The notes: generated by a model from the letters alone, not told the origin. Positions 17,538 through 25,685 are shown, counted from the stretch's first letter. The stretch is DNA of 64,000 nucleotides from Ga0077555 sp050250755 (GCA_050250755.1 JBFWOB010000012.1:1-64000); one strand, 5' to 3'. Translations and numbers: made by a program.

Positions 17538-17590
17538 GATCGACAAATTCGCTCAGGGCACAGCCCCTGGACGGGGCGAATTTGTCGATC
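17538..17590. repeat. 15-bp perfect inverted repeat between nitrile hydratase-like gene and hupE
   Basis: GATCGACAAATTCGC (17538-17552) is the exact reverse complement of GCGAATTTGTCGATC (17576-17590). The 23-base spacer holds a smaller CAGGG/CCCTG pairing. In the 145-base gap between two cotranscribed leftward genes this would make a long stem in the mRNA. There is no T-run after it, so it is not a standard terminator. It may set relative expression, protect RNA ends, or bind a regulator. Confidence 0.8.
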
Positions 17591-17631
17591 ATCACACTAG
17601 CGGCCACGCGGGTGACCGTTCGTGATGGTGA

Positions 17632-18324
17632 TTATTCGGCCGCTGCTTTCCGTTCCACTGCGGGGATTGCTGTGCCGATCATGGCGTCGCGTGTGATGAG
17701 TTCGGCGAGTTGGTCCTCGCCCCATCCATCAGTGCCGTCCGGGCGGCGAGGAAGAATCAGGTAGCGCAAGTCGGCGGTGGAGTCGTGAACTCGCACCTCG
17801 ACACCCGACGGGAGATGCACACCGAACTCGGAGAGGACTGCGCGCGGATCGACGACCACACGGCTGCGATAGGCAAGGCTCTTGTACCATGCAGGCGGGA
17901 CGCCGAGCAGGAGCTTCGGGTAGCAAGAGCAGAGCGTACAAACGACGACGTTATGCGTGTCGGCGGTGTTCTCGATGGTGCGGAATTCGGCGAGAGAGCC
18001 GATGTCGATATCCATCTCCAACAGTGCCGCGCGGGTGTCGGCGAGCAACCTTGCCTTGAAGCCAGGATCGGTCCAGGCGCGCGCGATGACCTTGGCTCCG
18101 AGGGCCGGCGTGCGGCTGTCCATGACATCGATTTGTGCCGCAATCTCGTCGCCTGTCAGTACACCTTTCTCGATGAGCAGCGACCGAACGGCCTCCTCGA
18201 GCACCTCGTAGGCAGTCATCGGTCCGGCATCATGATCTTTCTGAGGTGGATGGACGTGGCCGGGTCCGTGCGCATGGTCGTGGCTGTGCTCCGCATGATC
18301 GTGGTCATGATCTTCGTGGGTCAT
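17632..18324 (-). CDS. Metal-centre subunit of nitrile hydratase / thiocyanate hydrolase, cobalt type
   Basis: A 230-residue catalytic subunit homologous to nitrile hydratase alpha (thiocyanate hydrolase gamma). The metal claw VCTLCSC places Cys129, Cys132, Ser133 and Cys134 around the ion; Thr130 in the motif is typical of the cobalt class. The first 31 residues are a His/Asp-rich tail (about ten His) not found in most homologues, probably for metal handling. The partner beta subunit is split into two genes directly upstream, joined by ATGA overlaps (18321-18324). This gene order fits thiocyanate hydrolase or three-subunit nitrile hydratases; the substrate cannot be fixed. Confidence 0.88.
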   Translation of the reverse strand: MTHEDHDHDHAEHSHDHAHGPGHVHPPQKDHDAGPMTAYEVLEEAVRSLLIEKGVLTGDEIAAQIDVMDSRTPALGAKVIARAWTDPGFKARLLADTRAALLEMDIDIGSLAEFRTIENTADTHNVVVCTLCSCYPKLLLGVPPAWYKSLAYRSRVVVDPRAVLSEFGVHLPSGVEVRVHDSTADLRYLILPRRPDGTDGWGEDQLAELITRDAMIGTAIPAVERKAAAE

Positions 18325-18626
18325 GGGGTGGCCTCCAACCAGTCTTCGTAGATGTCGGCTTCGAGGTGGTCGTCGGATGGACCACGGTAGGTCTGCCAGA
18401 GATCCGCCTGCAGGAAGCGGACCTTGTAAAGCGTCTGCAGCGGGAGCCCGGGCTTGTGATACGCGAGCCGCTCAGGATCGTGATATGCGCCGTGAATACT
18501 GGCAACGGTGCCCGACCGGCCTCGGAGGTACCACGGCGTGCGGCAGTGGCCGTGCGGGGGACGGCTGGCGACCACAACCCGATCGCCCACAGCGAAGCGC
18601 GCAGAAGGTGAGGCGCGGGTGCTCAT
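18321..18626 (-). CDS. Nitrile hydratase beta C-terminal (SH3-like) subunit
   Basis: A 101-residue subunit matching only the C-terminal half of nitrile hydratase beta: FAVGDRVVVASRPPHGHCRT, PWYLRGRSGTVASIHGAYH, LYKVRFLQADLW, DIYEDWLEA, the SH3-like barrel that packs over the metal centre. In ordinary nitrile hydratases this is fused to the helical N-terminal half; here they are separate genes, as in thiocyanate hydrolase (alpha and beta subunits). It overlaps its neighbours by four bases on each side. Confidence 0.85.
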   Translation of the reverse strand: MSTRASPSARFAVGDRVVVASRPPHGHCRTPWYLRGRSGTVASIHGAYHDPERLAYHKPGLPLQTLYKVRFLQADLWQTYRGPSDDHLEADIYEDWLEATP

Positions 18627-19027
18627 TGTGGTTCACTCGCGGTCAGGTCGATGTGGTCGGCTTCGACCTCGCGTCCGGCGTCGCGATGGCGGGCGGCCAC
18701 CTCACGCATACGCTGCTCGACCTCGGCGGGCGTCACGATCTCCTGCTCGACGATCAGATTGCGGATCGCCCGAATCCATTTCTCATAGTACGTGGTCCGA
18801 TCGTACTCCTGCTGACCATAGTCCTCGATGACGCGTCGCATGGCGTCGATCCTGAACACATTCTTCTTTGCCGCGAGAAGGATCAGCATCGCGTCGGTTC
18901 GCTTTTCCCATAGCGCCAGATCGTGCTCGCCGCGGTCGATGGGGCCAAAGTCGAGGCCACCGACATCGTGTACCGCGCGTCCGTCAGCACCTTCGCGTAG
19001 AAACGTCTTGCGGATGGGAGTTGTCAT
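18623..19027 (-). CDS. Nitrile hydratase beta N-terminal (helical) subunit
   Basis: A 134-residue protein matching the N-terminal half of nitrile hydratase beta: VHDVGGLDFGPIDRGEHDL, ALWEKRTDAMLILL, then the long helices (RRVIEDYGQQEYDRTTYYEK WIRAIRNLIVEQEIVT region) and the end of the helical domain. The ATG at 19027 (MTTPIRKTF) has GAGG upstream; the open frame to 19186 adds unrelated residues. It is the first gene of the operon, after a terminator of the preceding unit at 19130-19152, so a promoter must lie in 19028-19129. Confidence 0.85.
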   Translation of the reverse strand: MTTPIRKTFLREGADGRAVHDVGGLDFGPIDRGEHDLALWEKRTDAMLILLAAKKNVFRIDAMRRVIEDYGQQEYDRTTYYEKWIRAIRNLIVEQEIVTPAEVEQRMREVAARHRDAGREVEADHIDLTASEPQ

Positions 19028-19129
19028 GGAGCCTCGCATCAATCTGTCGTAACGAACCGGCCCATCATGCGCCCGTTGCCGGAGCTTGCAAAGCCCGTAG
19101 CCGGAGCAGTTTGCCACGTAGAATACGAA

Positions 19130-19152
19130 ACGGGGCCCTATCGAGGCCCCGT
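19130..19152 (-). terminator. Rho-independent terminator of the DsrE-like gene
   Basis: ACGGGGCC (19130-19137) pairs with GGCCCCGT (19145-19152) around a 7-base loop. Read leftward the stem is followed by TTTCGTATTC. It separates the DsrE-like gene from the nitrile hydratase-like operon. Confidence 0.7.
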
Positions 19153-19182
19153 GAGAAACATCGGATCGATCGGCGAGAAACT

Positions 19183-19632
19183 TCAAGGTTTGATGTAGGC
19201 GTAGCCTTTCCGTTGCAGCTCGATCAAATGCACAACGCCCGATGGAACAAGTTTTGCCTCGCTGATCAGATTAATAGGTTTTTTCTCAGCCTTCGACATA
19301 TTGCTTTGCGTATTGCCGCAGGCGGTGAATGTGACGTTGGAATGAGCGAGCGCGATCTGCTCGATGCGCGCCTTCACAGGGCTGGTGTCTGCCCGGAACA
19401 TGTGCAGACCGGGACCATAGGTGACGATTTCGATCTCGATCTTTCGGCCGGACTTCTGGAAGTCGGTCACGATGTTCTGCACGTTGTTAAGCGTTAGGTT
19501 CATTTTCGCGGGGTCGTTGTCGTCGACGTGCAAGGCGACCTTGTAGGTGCTCTTTTGCGTTTCGGCTGCCGACGGAAGCATCAGTGCGGCGATCGCGAGT
19601 ACGCCGAGCGTCATCATACGCAGGAACTTCAT
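19183..19632 (-). CDS. Exported DsrE/F-like protein
   Basis: A 149-residue protein with a signal peptide (MKFLRMMTLGVLAIAALML and a cleavage near SAAE). The mature part follows the DsrE/DsrF sulfurtransferase-like fold: YKVALHVDDNDPAKMNLTLN, IEIVTYGPGLHMF, and IAHSN-VTFTACGNTQ, where the lone Cys sits in the position of the DsrE reactive cysteine. Periplasmic DsrE-like proteins have unclear roles in sulfur handling. ATG 19632 follows AGAGGAT. It is transcribed alone and ends at the terminator at 19130. Confidence 0.8.
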   Translation of the reverse strand: MKFLRMMTLGVLAIAALMLPSAAETQKSTYKVALHVDDNDPAKMNLTLNNVQNIVTDFQKSGRKIEIEIVTYGPGLHMFRADTSPVKARIEQIALAHSNVTFTACGNTQSNMSKAEKKPINLISEAKLVPSGVVHLIELQRKGYAYIKP

Positions 19633-19843
19633 GTGATCCTCTGGTCCCTTTGTGACGCAATCCACGATTGCGCGCGCTCTTTCCATAAGCGGCAAAAGAG
19701 CCATCTGCTGTAGCAATCGGATTTCGGCGGCTGTATGGCGGCCCTCGTCCATTACGACACGATTATGCAGGGAAACGGCTGCAAGTGCATCAGCGGGCTC
19801 GCAAATGGCGAATTTTGCGAGGCTCGTGCGGAGATGTCGGCAG

Positions 19844-20209
19844 TTACATGCGTACGAGGGAAGCGGCGCCCTGAGCGATATCGAATTCGCAATAGACCGG
19901 CCGCGGGACCATCTTCATCGGGAACATGAGATAAGGCGCCTTGTAGCGCGTCTCCCATAACGTATTGCCGATTTGCCAGATGGCGACATCGAGCGTGCCC
20001 TTACCGATCACCACACGGATGTCTTCGGGTGGCGCCCAGGATGCGGCCAGCTCGAGCCTCGTTGTGCGGGCGACGTCGCGGCAGGCGGCGACGGCTCGCT
20101 CGCGATAGGCGGCGATGATGATTTCGTCCTTCGTGGCGGAGACCAAATATTGCTGGGTGCCGACTTTGGCAGCGGCGAGCAGCAGCAGAACAAAAACGAG
20201 AACTCGCAT
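19844..20209 (-). CDS. Hypothetical membrane-anchored or exported protein
   Basis: A 121-residue protein with an N-terminal hydrophobic segment (MRVLVFVLLLLAAAKVG) that may be a signal anchor, followed by a soluble domain with two cysteines (VAACRDVA, VYCEFDIA) that could form a disulfide. ATG 20209 follows GGAG at six bases; farther upstream ATGs lack one. It lies about 100 bases after the aminotransferase gene on the same strand. I recognise no family. Confidence 0.6.
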   Translation of the reverse strand: MRVLVFVLLLLAAAKVGTQQYLVSATKDEIIIAAYRERAVAACRDVARTTRLELAASWAPPEDIRVVIGKGTLDVAIWQIGNTLWETRYKAPYLMFPMKMVPRPVYCEFDIAQGAASLVRM

Positions 20210-20309
20210 GAAAAGCTCCGGCATACGCGCTGCCGCAGCTTGCCCGATCATGATAAAGGATCGGTTACCTATCGTCCCGAACCGCGGCGGGGGCGCGGCG
20301 CTCCGCTTT

Positions 20310-21479
20310 TCAGCCATCCATCAAAAGGCTGCCGATGCGTTCGATCGCCTGCTTAATGTTCTCGGTCGAGTTGGCATAAGAAAAGCGAATGTAGCCTTCG
20401 CCATGGATGCCGAAGCTGGTGCCGGCCACTGTGGCGACGCCTGCGGTTTCGAGCATCTTGTTCTGCAGGTCGCGGGCGTTCATGCCTGTGCCCGCAATGT
20501 TCGGGAACGCATAGAATGCTCCGCCAGGATCGACGCACGTGACGCCCGGCAACTGATTCAGCAGCGGCACGATCACCTTGCGGCGCTCGTCGAAAGCCGC
20601 AACCATTTTGTGAACTTCGTCCTGCGGACCCTCGAGCGCGGCGATGCCGGCAAACTGCGTCGGCGCATTGACGCAGCTATGGCTGTTCACGCAGAGGCGG
20701 ACGACGTCGTCGACGATCGATTTCGACCAAACAGAGAAGCCAAGGCGCCAGCCTGTCATCGCATAGGTCTTCGACCAGCCGTCGAGTACGATGAGACGCT
20801 CGCGTATCTCGGGGTACTTGAGGAAGCTCTCGTGCTTGCGGCCCCCGTAAAGCATCTGGCTGTAGATCTCATCGGACAGCACAGCAACTTGCGGATGCTG
20901 CTCCAACCCCTTGATGAGCTTTCGAATCTCCGCCTCTGGCACGGCACCGCCGGTCGGATTGCCGGGGCTATTGATGATGATGAGGCTGGTTCTCGGCGTA
21001 ATCTGAGCGAGCACTTCGTCGGCGTTAAAAGCGAAGCCGTTGACCTCGCGCAGCGCGATCGGCACAGGCGTGGCACCCGTGTACTGGATCATGGAGCGAT
21101 AAATCGGGAAGCCTGGATCCGGATACATGATCTCCGTGGCCGGCGTGCCGAACATCAACATCGCGAAGAACATTGTCGGCTTGCCGCCGGGCATGATGAC
21201 GATGTTGTCCGGGTTGACCTCGACGCCATGCCGACGATGGAGATCTTGGGCGACCGCCTCGCGCAGAGGCAGAATACCATTCGCTGGCGTGTAGCCATGA
21301 TGACCGTCGCGTAGCGCTTTGATGGCCGCCTCGACGATGTGCTTGGGCGTCTGAAAGTCCGGCTGGCCGATGCCGAGATTGATGACGTCCTTGCCCTGGC
21401 GTTGCAATTCGGCAGCGCGTGCGAGTACCTCGAAAGCGGTCTCGGTTCCGAGCCGGCGCAGGCTCTCGGCTAGCAACAT
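20310..21479 (-). CDS. Class I/II PLP-dependent aminotransferase
   Basis: A 389-residue fold-type I aminotransferase. It has HGYTPANGILPLREAVA, the cofactor-binding INSPGNPTGG (residues 169-178), DEIYSQMLYGG, and Lys237 in DGWSKTYAMTGWRLG as the internal aldimine lysine, plus the C-terminal GYIRFSYANS carrying the substrate carboxylate arginine. It is in the aspartate aminotransferase-like I-gamma group; the amino donor is not predictable. It is divergent from the GST gene at 21628. Confidence 0.9.
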   Translation of the reverse strand: MLLAESLRRLGTETAFEVLARAAELQRQGKDVINLGIGQPDFQTPKHIVEAAIKALRDGHHGYTPANGILPLREAVAQDLHRRHGVEVNPDNIVIMPGGKPTMFFAMLMFGTPATEIMYPDPGFPIYRSMIQYTGATPVPIALREVNGFAFNADEVLAQITPRTSLIIINSPGNPTGGAVPEAEIRKLIKGLEQHPQVAVLSDEIYSQMLYGGRKHESFLKYPEIRERLIVLDGWSKTYAMTGWRLGFSVWSKSIVDDVVRLCVNSHSCVNAPTQFAGIAALEGPQDEVHKMVAAFDERRKVIVPLLNQLPGVTCVDPGGAFYAFPNIAGTGMNARDLQNKMLETAGVATVAGTSFGIHGEGYIRFSYANSTENIKQAIERIGSLLMDG

Positions 21480-21627
21480 GGGCGACTCCTCAGGGTTCGT
21501 TCGGCGTGGTTATGCACCGGTGCGGGGCGGAAAGGGAAGCATCTGCTCTCGTCTTTTCCGGGTCGGAACGTGCTTCCATCTCGCGCGGCGAGGCTCTAGC
21601 CTCCTGCAAAACATTCCGATCGAGGAG

Positions 21628-22356
21628 ATGCCAGTGCTCGAGCTTCACTATTGGCCGACACCCAACGGCAAGAAAGTCACGATCCTGCTGGAAGAGTCGG
21701 AACTGCCGTACAAGATCGTCCCAGTGAACATCCAACAGGGCGCGCAGTTCTCGGAGGAGTTCCTGCGCATGAACCCCAACCATCGCATGCCGGTGCTGGT
21801 GGATACGGCGCCTGCCGATGGCCGAGGGCCGCTGAGCGTGTTCGAGTCAGGCTCGATCATGATGTACATCGCCGAGAAAGCCGGCAAGTTCTGGCCGCAG
21901 GACGTGCGGGGAAAATACGAGGTCAACCAGTGGGTCATGTGGCAGATGGCCAATCAGGGGCCTAAACTCGGCGAATGCGGCCACTTCACACGGCTAGGGG
22001 GCCGCGAAGGCGATCAGTCCTATGCCCTGCGCCGCTTTCGAGACGAGGCCAACCGCCTCTACGGCGTCATGAACAACGTGCTGCACAAGCGACCCTGGAT
22101 CGCCGGCGACGAGTACACGATTGCCGACATGATCTGCTATCCGTGGACGCTGAATTGGAAGCTGCAAGGGCAAGACCTCGACCAGTTCAAGTATGTCAAG
22201 CGCTGGCACGAAGCGATGGCTGCACGGCCAGCAGTGCAGCGCGGCATGGCGGTTGGGGCGGATCTGTCGGTCGATGTTACGAAGCTTCCGCCCGAAGAGC
22301 AGGCGCGCATCCGGAAGATCATGTATAATCAGCGTGCTATCCCGGTACGCGAATAA
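21628..22356 (+). CDS. Glutathione S-transferase, Nu-class (YfcG/Ure2p-like)
   Basis: A 242-residue GST of the Ure2p/YfcG group. The thioredoxin-like domain opens with LHYWPTPNGKKVTILLEES, where TPN is the thiol-contact motif of disulfide-bond reductase-type GSTs, followed by MNPNHRMPVLVD and the gamma-glutamyl contact FESGSIMMYIAE. The helical domain includes PWIAGDEYTIADMICYPW. Such proteins act as glutathione-dependent disulfide reductases. ATG 21628 is preceded by GAGGAG. An MBL-fold hydrolase follows after 25 bases and may be cotranscribed, which suggests thiol-conjugate metabolism. Confidence 0.88.
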   Translation: MPVLELHYWPTPNGKKVTILLEESELPYKIVPVNIQQGAQFSEEFLRMNPNHRMPVLVDTAPADGRGPLSVFESGSIMMYIAEKAGKFWPQDVRGKYEVNQWVMWQMANQGPKLGECGHFTRLGGREGDQSYALRRFRDEANRLYGVMNNVLHKRPWIAGDEYTIADMICYPWTLNWKLQGQDLDQFKYVKRWHEAMAARPAVQRGMAVGADLSVDVTKLPPEEQARIRKIMYNQRAIPVRE

Positions 22357-22381
22357 ATCTGTGGTAGGAATCGAGACGATC

Positions 22382-23257
22382 ATGAAGATACCCGAGAAGC
22401 AGATTCCAGGCGTCTACTATCGGCGCGTTGGTGACATCACGATTGCGGCAGTGTCGGATGGATTCCTCGATGGCAATCTGGATGTGCTGCGCAACATCGA
22501 CAAAGAGGAAGCACGGCAGATCCTGAGCGATAATTTCCGGCCTGCACGGCGCACGGCGGTGAACTGCTTCCTGATCTACACGGCAGGAAAGCTGGCACTG
22601 GTCGAGACCGGCTGCGGCCGTTACATGGCGAATACGGGCGGGCAGTTACTTACGAACCTGGCAGCGGCTGGTGTTGATCCAGCCTCCATCGAAAGCGTGC
22701 TCCTCACGCACATGCATCCCGACCATTCTGCCGGCCTGACCGACATGACGACGGGAAAGCGCAATTTCCCGAACGCCGAGCTCGTGATGCACGAGAACGA
22801 GCCGAAGCACTGGTTCGACGATGCCGCGATGACGCGGGGTGACGATCGCGAGAAGAAGCTGTTCTTCCAGGCAGGCCGGGAGCAGGTGGAGCCGTACCGG
22901 GATCGGTGGCGGTTATTCAAGCAGGGTGAAGTGCTGCCCGGCGTGACGGCAATGCCGTTCCATGGGCATACCCCCGGTCACACGGGCTATCTCGTTACGT
23001 CAGGAAACGAGAGCCTGCTCATTTGGGGCGACATCGTGCACGTGCCGGAAGTCCAGACGGCCCGGCCCGAAGTGTGCATGGCCTTCGACACGGACAAGGC
23101 GCAAGCTGAAGCGACGCGGCGCCGTGTTTTCGACATGGTCGCGACCGATAAGATGCGGGTCACCGGAATGCATCTGCATTTCCCCGGCTTCACGCATCTG
23201 GTGACGGACGGAAGTGGCTATCGGTTGATTCCGATGGCGTGGGAGCAGGCCCTCTAG
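22382..23257 (+). CDS. MBL-fold metallo-hydrolase
   Basis: A 291-residue metallo-beta-lactamase-fold hydrolase with THMHPDH (HxHxDH, 110-115), a further metal His in GHTPGHTGYL, and the bridging Asp in LIWGDIVH. The substrate is unknown; MBL enzymes of this type open lactones, thioesters or phosphodiesters. Its location after a glutathione transferase hints at a glutathione-adduct thioesterase role, but nothing in the sequence proves it. The start at 22382 follows a short gap from the GST stop. Confidence 0.85.
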   Translation: MKIPEKQIPGVYYRRVGDITIAAVSDGFLDGNLDVLRNIDKEEARQILSDNFRPARRTAVNCFLIYTAGKLALVETGCGRYMANTGGQLLTNLAAAGVDPASIESVLLTHMHPDHSAGLTDMTTGKRNFPNAELVMHENEPKHWFDDAAMTRGDDREKKLFFQAGREQVEPYRDRWRLFKQGEVLPGVTAMPFHGHTPGHTGYLVTSGNESLLIWGDIVHVPEVQTARPEVCMAFDTDKAQAEATRRRVFDMVATDKMRVTGMHLHFPGFTHLVTDGSGYRLIPMAWEQAL

Positions 23258-23281
23258 GCAGCCAGTTGTGCAATATCCTTG

Positions 23282-23314
23282 GCTCGCCCGCCGGGAGCGC
23301 CCGGTGTGGCGAGC
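23282..23314 (+). terminator. Two-part hairpin after the MBL-fold gene
   Basis: GCTCGCC (23282-23288) pairs with GGCGAGC (23308-23314) and encloses a CCGGG (23291-23295)/CCCGG (23300-23304) stem. It lies 25 bases past the MBL-fold stop. No T-run follows, so intrinsic termination is uncertain. Confidence 0.5.
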
Positions 23315-23350
23315 TGATCTGGCGTTAGTCATATTTTTGTGAAGATGTTT

Positions 23351-23459
23351 AAGGTATGGTGTACCTTTAGGCGCTATCTTTTACTCTATTTCTACGAAGG
23401 TTTGCTCACGAGAGGGTAAAAGGGCATGTCTTCGTAGTTCGGATACGCGAAAGCGTCCG
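23351..23459. ncRNA. Candidate structured RNA: three consecutive hairpins
   Basis: Hairpin 1 is AAGGTA/TACCTT (23351-23367). Hairpin 2 is CTACGAAG (23392-23399) with CTTCGTAG (23430-23437). Hairpin 3 is ACGC-GAAA-GCGT, extended by CGG/CCG with a 2-base bulge (23440-23459) and capped by a GNRA tetraloop. They lie in the gap 23258-23697 between the MBL-fold gene and pxpC, before a possible 29-codon reading frame. The order suggests a leader or small RNA on the plus strand; this is inference from pairing alone. Confidence 0.35.
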
Positions 23460-23477
23460 AGGGCGGGGAAGTGTGTA

Positions 23478-23567
23478 ATGTTGTTCAAGCCTGTGTTGAT
23501 GGTCGTACTCTGCTCGTTAGCAGGTCCGGCATTTGGGGTAGGCCTGTTTCTCCTCATAAACCATTGA
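23478..23567 (+). CDS. Possible 29-residue hydrophobic peptide
   Basis: The frame starts at ATG 23478, eight or so bases after GGGGA, and codes for a peptide that is nearly all hydrophobic (MLFKPVLMVVLCSLAGPAF, then GVGLFLLINH), a plausible single membrane helix. It follows the hairpins at 23351-23459. With no homologue test possible, it could be chance. The rest of the 23258-23697 gap holds nothing I can assign. Confidence 0.3.
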   Translation: MLFKPVLMVVLCSLAGPAFGVGLFLLINH

Positions 23568-23697
23568 GGTAGGGGCCAAGTTTCGAGTTTGAGTAGCCGC
23601 GAGTGTCTTGCGCGCGGAGATGGTTTTTATTTGCCGATTTTTGGAATATTTCACGAGCGGAAGCGCTGAAAACCACAGCTTAGCGATGCGCACCGGG

Positions 23698-24771
23698 TCA
23701 ACCACCTTCAGCGGACGATGTCAGCGCAAAGTGGGGACTTTCCGCATCGACCACGCCGCTCACGAGATTGCTGTCATAGAGCCGCTCGAGGTCGGGACCA
23801 TCCGGCCTGACCGTTGAGAGTCTTGCGGCGAGATTTGCCATGTCGTCCTCGAGCCGGCGTCGCGATGCTTGTGCTTCAGCGAGAGAGATGGCGCGGAAGC
23901 GAAAAGTGCTTCCCGGCAGCAGGCGGCCGGTAGCCGCAATGTCTGCGGAGATGACAGTAGCGATCTTCGGGTAGCCGCCCGCGGTTTGGCGATCGGCCAG
24001 AAGAATGATCGGAAGGCGGCTTCCCGGCACCTGGATCGAGCCCGGCGCGATGCCATCCGAGACGATGTTGTAGCCTTTACTGTGCTCAAGCGCCTCGCCC
24101 TCGAGCCGAAGCCCCATGCGGTCGGCCTCGCGAGAGACCGTGTAAGGTGCCAGCAGGAATCTCTCGACGGCTTCCGACGTGAAGTAGTCGTCCTGGGGAC
24201 CTAGGATGACCCGGACCTCTGTCGCTGGGGCAAGGTCGATGCCCGTGAGGCGCATTTCGGCGCGGGCTTCGACCGTATCATTTACGAGGGGGATCCGGTC
24301 GCCTGCGGCGAGAGCGCGACCCTCGAAGCCGCCGAAGCCGCCGCGAACGTACGTGGCCAACGATCCCATGAATGGCGGTAACGCGAGCCCGCCCTCGATC
24401 GCGAGATAGGCAACGGAACTACCCGCGGCAGCGGCTACTCGGACGCGATCGCCGCACACAAGTCTCACACTCTGCAAAGGCGGAATTTCACGGGTTGTGC
24501 CATCCGCGGCCTCAATGGCGAGGCGTGAGCCGAGACCACTGACCGCGACGCGAACGCTCTCCGCCTCGATCTCAAGGACAGGGCCCATGACGGCGATTTC
24601 GAGTCCAGCCGTGCCTTGCGCATTTCCGACGACGACATTGCCAGAGCGGAGCGCAATCGGGTCCAGCGCGCCAGCGACTGGAATGCCGAGGTGCTGGGCG
24701 CCGATGCGGCCGAGGTCCTGCACGGTGGTATGAAGGCCCGGTTGGACCACACGCAAGGCGGCATTGCTCAT
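23698..24771 (-). CDS. pxpC: 5-oxoprolinase subunit C (PxpC, biotin-dependent carboxyltransferase family)
   Basis: A 357-residue member of the KipA/PxpC family (AHS2 domain), recognised by VVQPGLHTTVQDLGRIGAQH at the N terminus, SVAYLAIEGGL, VILGPQDDYFT and a C-terminal VPGSRLPIILLADRQTAGGY block. With PxpA and PxpB it hydrolyses 5-oxoproline to glutamate using ATP. It overlaps pxpB by four bases (ATGA, 24768-24771). The catalytic partner pxpA lies divergently at 25686 instead of in the same operon. Confidence 0.88.
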   Translation of the reverse strand: MSNAALRVVQPGLHTTVQDLGRIGAQHLGIPVAGALDPIALRSGNVVVGNAQGTAGLEIAVMGPVLEIEAESVRVAVSGLGSRLAIEAADGTTREIPPLQSVRLVCGDRVRVAAAAGSSVAYLAIEGGLALPPFMGSLATYVRGGFGGFEGRALAAGDRIPLVNDTVEARAEMRLTGIDLAPATEVRVILGPQDDYFTSEAVERFLLAPYTVSREADRMGLRLEGEALEHSKGYNIVSDGIAPGSIQVPGSRLPIILLADRQTAGGYPKIATVISADIAATGRLLPGSTFRFRAISLAEAQASRRRLEDDMANLAARLSTVRPDGPDLERLYDSNLVSGVVDAESPHFALTSSAEGG

Positions 24772-25520
24772 GCCGTTTCTCCGGTGGGCTCAATGTCGAG
24801 GCGACCGGCGGCGGCGTCTTCGGCGAGCCGATGGTAGTCATCCGTGGAGATGGGCGCGAAGCGGACTTTGTCCCCTGGTGCCAGCAGGACCGCATTTTCG
24901 CGCCGCGTGTCGAAGAGGCGGACCGGCGTGCGGCCAAGAAGATGCCAGCCTGCCGGGCTTTCGAGAGAATAGATACCCGCCTGACGGAAGGCGATGCAGA
25001 CAGAGCCCATCGGTACGCGCAGGCGAGGTGTCTCGCGACGCGGAAGGGACAATTCTGCGGGGCCGTCGCCCATGTAGGGATAGCCGGGCAGGAAACCAAT
25101 CGCATAGACGTGATAGGTGACCGCTGTATGGAGGCGGACCACGTCGGCGGGCGTCAGCTGTGTACGCTCCGCCACCTCCTCGAGATCGGGGCCGTGCTCG
25201 CGATCATAGGAGACCGGTAGGGTGAATAATCGCTCCCGATGGCGGACCGCGCCGATCTCTCCGAGCAAAGGCGCGATGGCTGCCTCGAGCCCGTCGTGGC
25301 AGACCCGCAGGGGGTCGTAATGGACCATGAGTGAGCGGAAGGTGGGAACGAGCTCGACGATGCCGGGTATGCCGCGTGCTTTTATCGTGTCGGCCAGCGC
25401 GATGACACGGTCGCTGACCGCGCGGTCAACCTGATCGCCGAATTCGACGACGAGGGCTGTATCTCCGGCGGTCAGGAAGCGCGCAGGTCTCGGATGGGAC
25501 GTCATCGGTTCGGCGGACAT
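24768..25520 (-). CDS. pxpB: 5-oxoprolinase subunit B (PxpB, KipI/AHS1 family)
   Basis: A roughly 250-residue AHS1-domain protein: GDTALVVEFGDQVD, GIVELVPTFRSLMVHYDP, FTLPVSYDREHGPDLEEVA, and HVYAIGFLPGYPYMGDGP with the conserved GFxPGxxY. It forms the ATP-dependent cyclophilin-fold part of 5-oxoprolinase with PxpC. The start is uncertain between ATGs at 25520 and 25505; neither has a clear ribosome site. The open frame extends to 25628, which would run into the pxpA promoter. The 165-base gap to pxpA holds divergent promoters. Confidence 0.85.
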   Translation of the reverse strand: MSAEPMTSHPRPARFLTAGDTALVVEFGDQVDRAVSDRVIALADTIKARGIPGIVELVPTFRSLMVHYDPLRVCHDGLEAAIAPLLGEIGAVRHRERLFTLPVSYDREHGPDLEEVAERTQLTPADVVRLHTAVTYHVYAIGFLPGYPYMGDGPAELSLPRRETPRLRVPMGSVCIAFRQAGIYSLESPAGWHLLGRTPVRLFDTRRENAVLLAPGDKVRFAPISTDDYHRLAEDAAAGRLDIEPTGETA

Positions 25521-25685
25521 GGGCTCGCGAGAAGAGGGGCGTCGTACCGGAACTCTTGCGCATAGAGACAGCGATTGTCGCCGGCTGTCAAAGACCATAG
25601 CATCGGCGGCAGCGAGGCGGCCGAACAATTGATGGTCGTGCTAGGGTTGTGCTCGCCGTCGTACGGGCAGCAGTCGGGAGTGAAG

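Noticed and set aside
17487..17631. Cobalamin riboswitch before the cobalt permease gene
   Set aside because: No B12-box-like conserved sequence was seen; the structure is a simple inverted repeat.
20115..21314. 399-codon plus-strand frame antisense to the aminotransferase gene
   Set aside because: It has no family features and mirrors codon bias of the real gene on the other strand.
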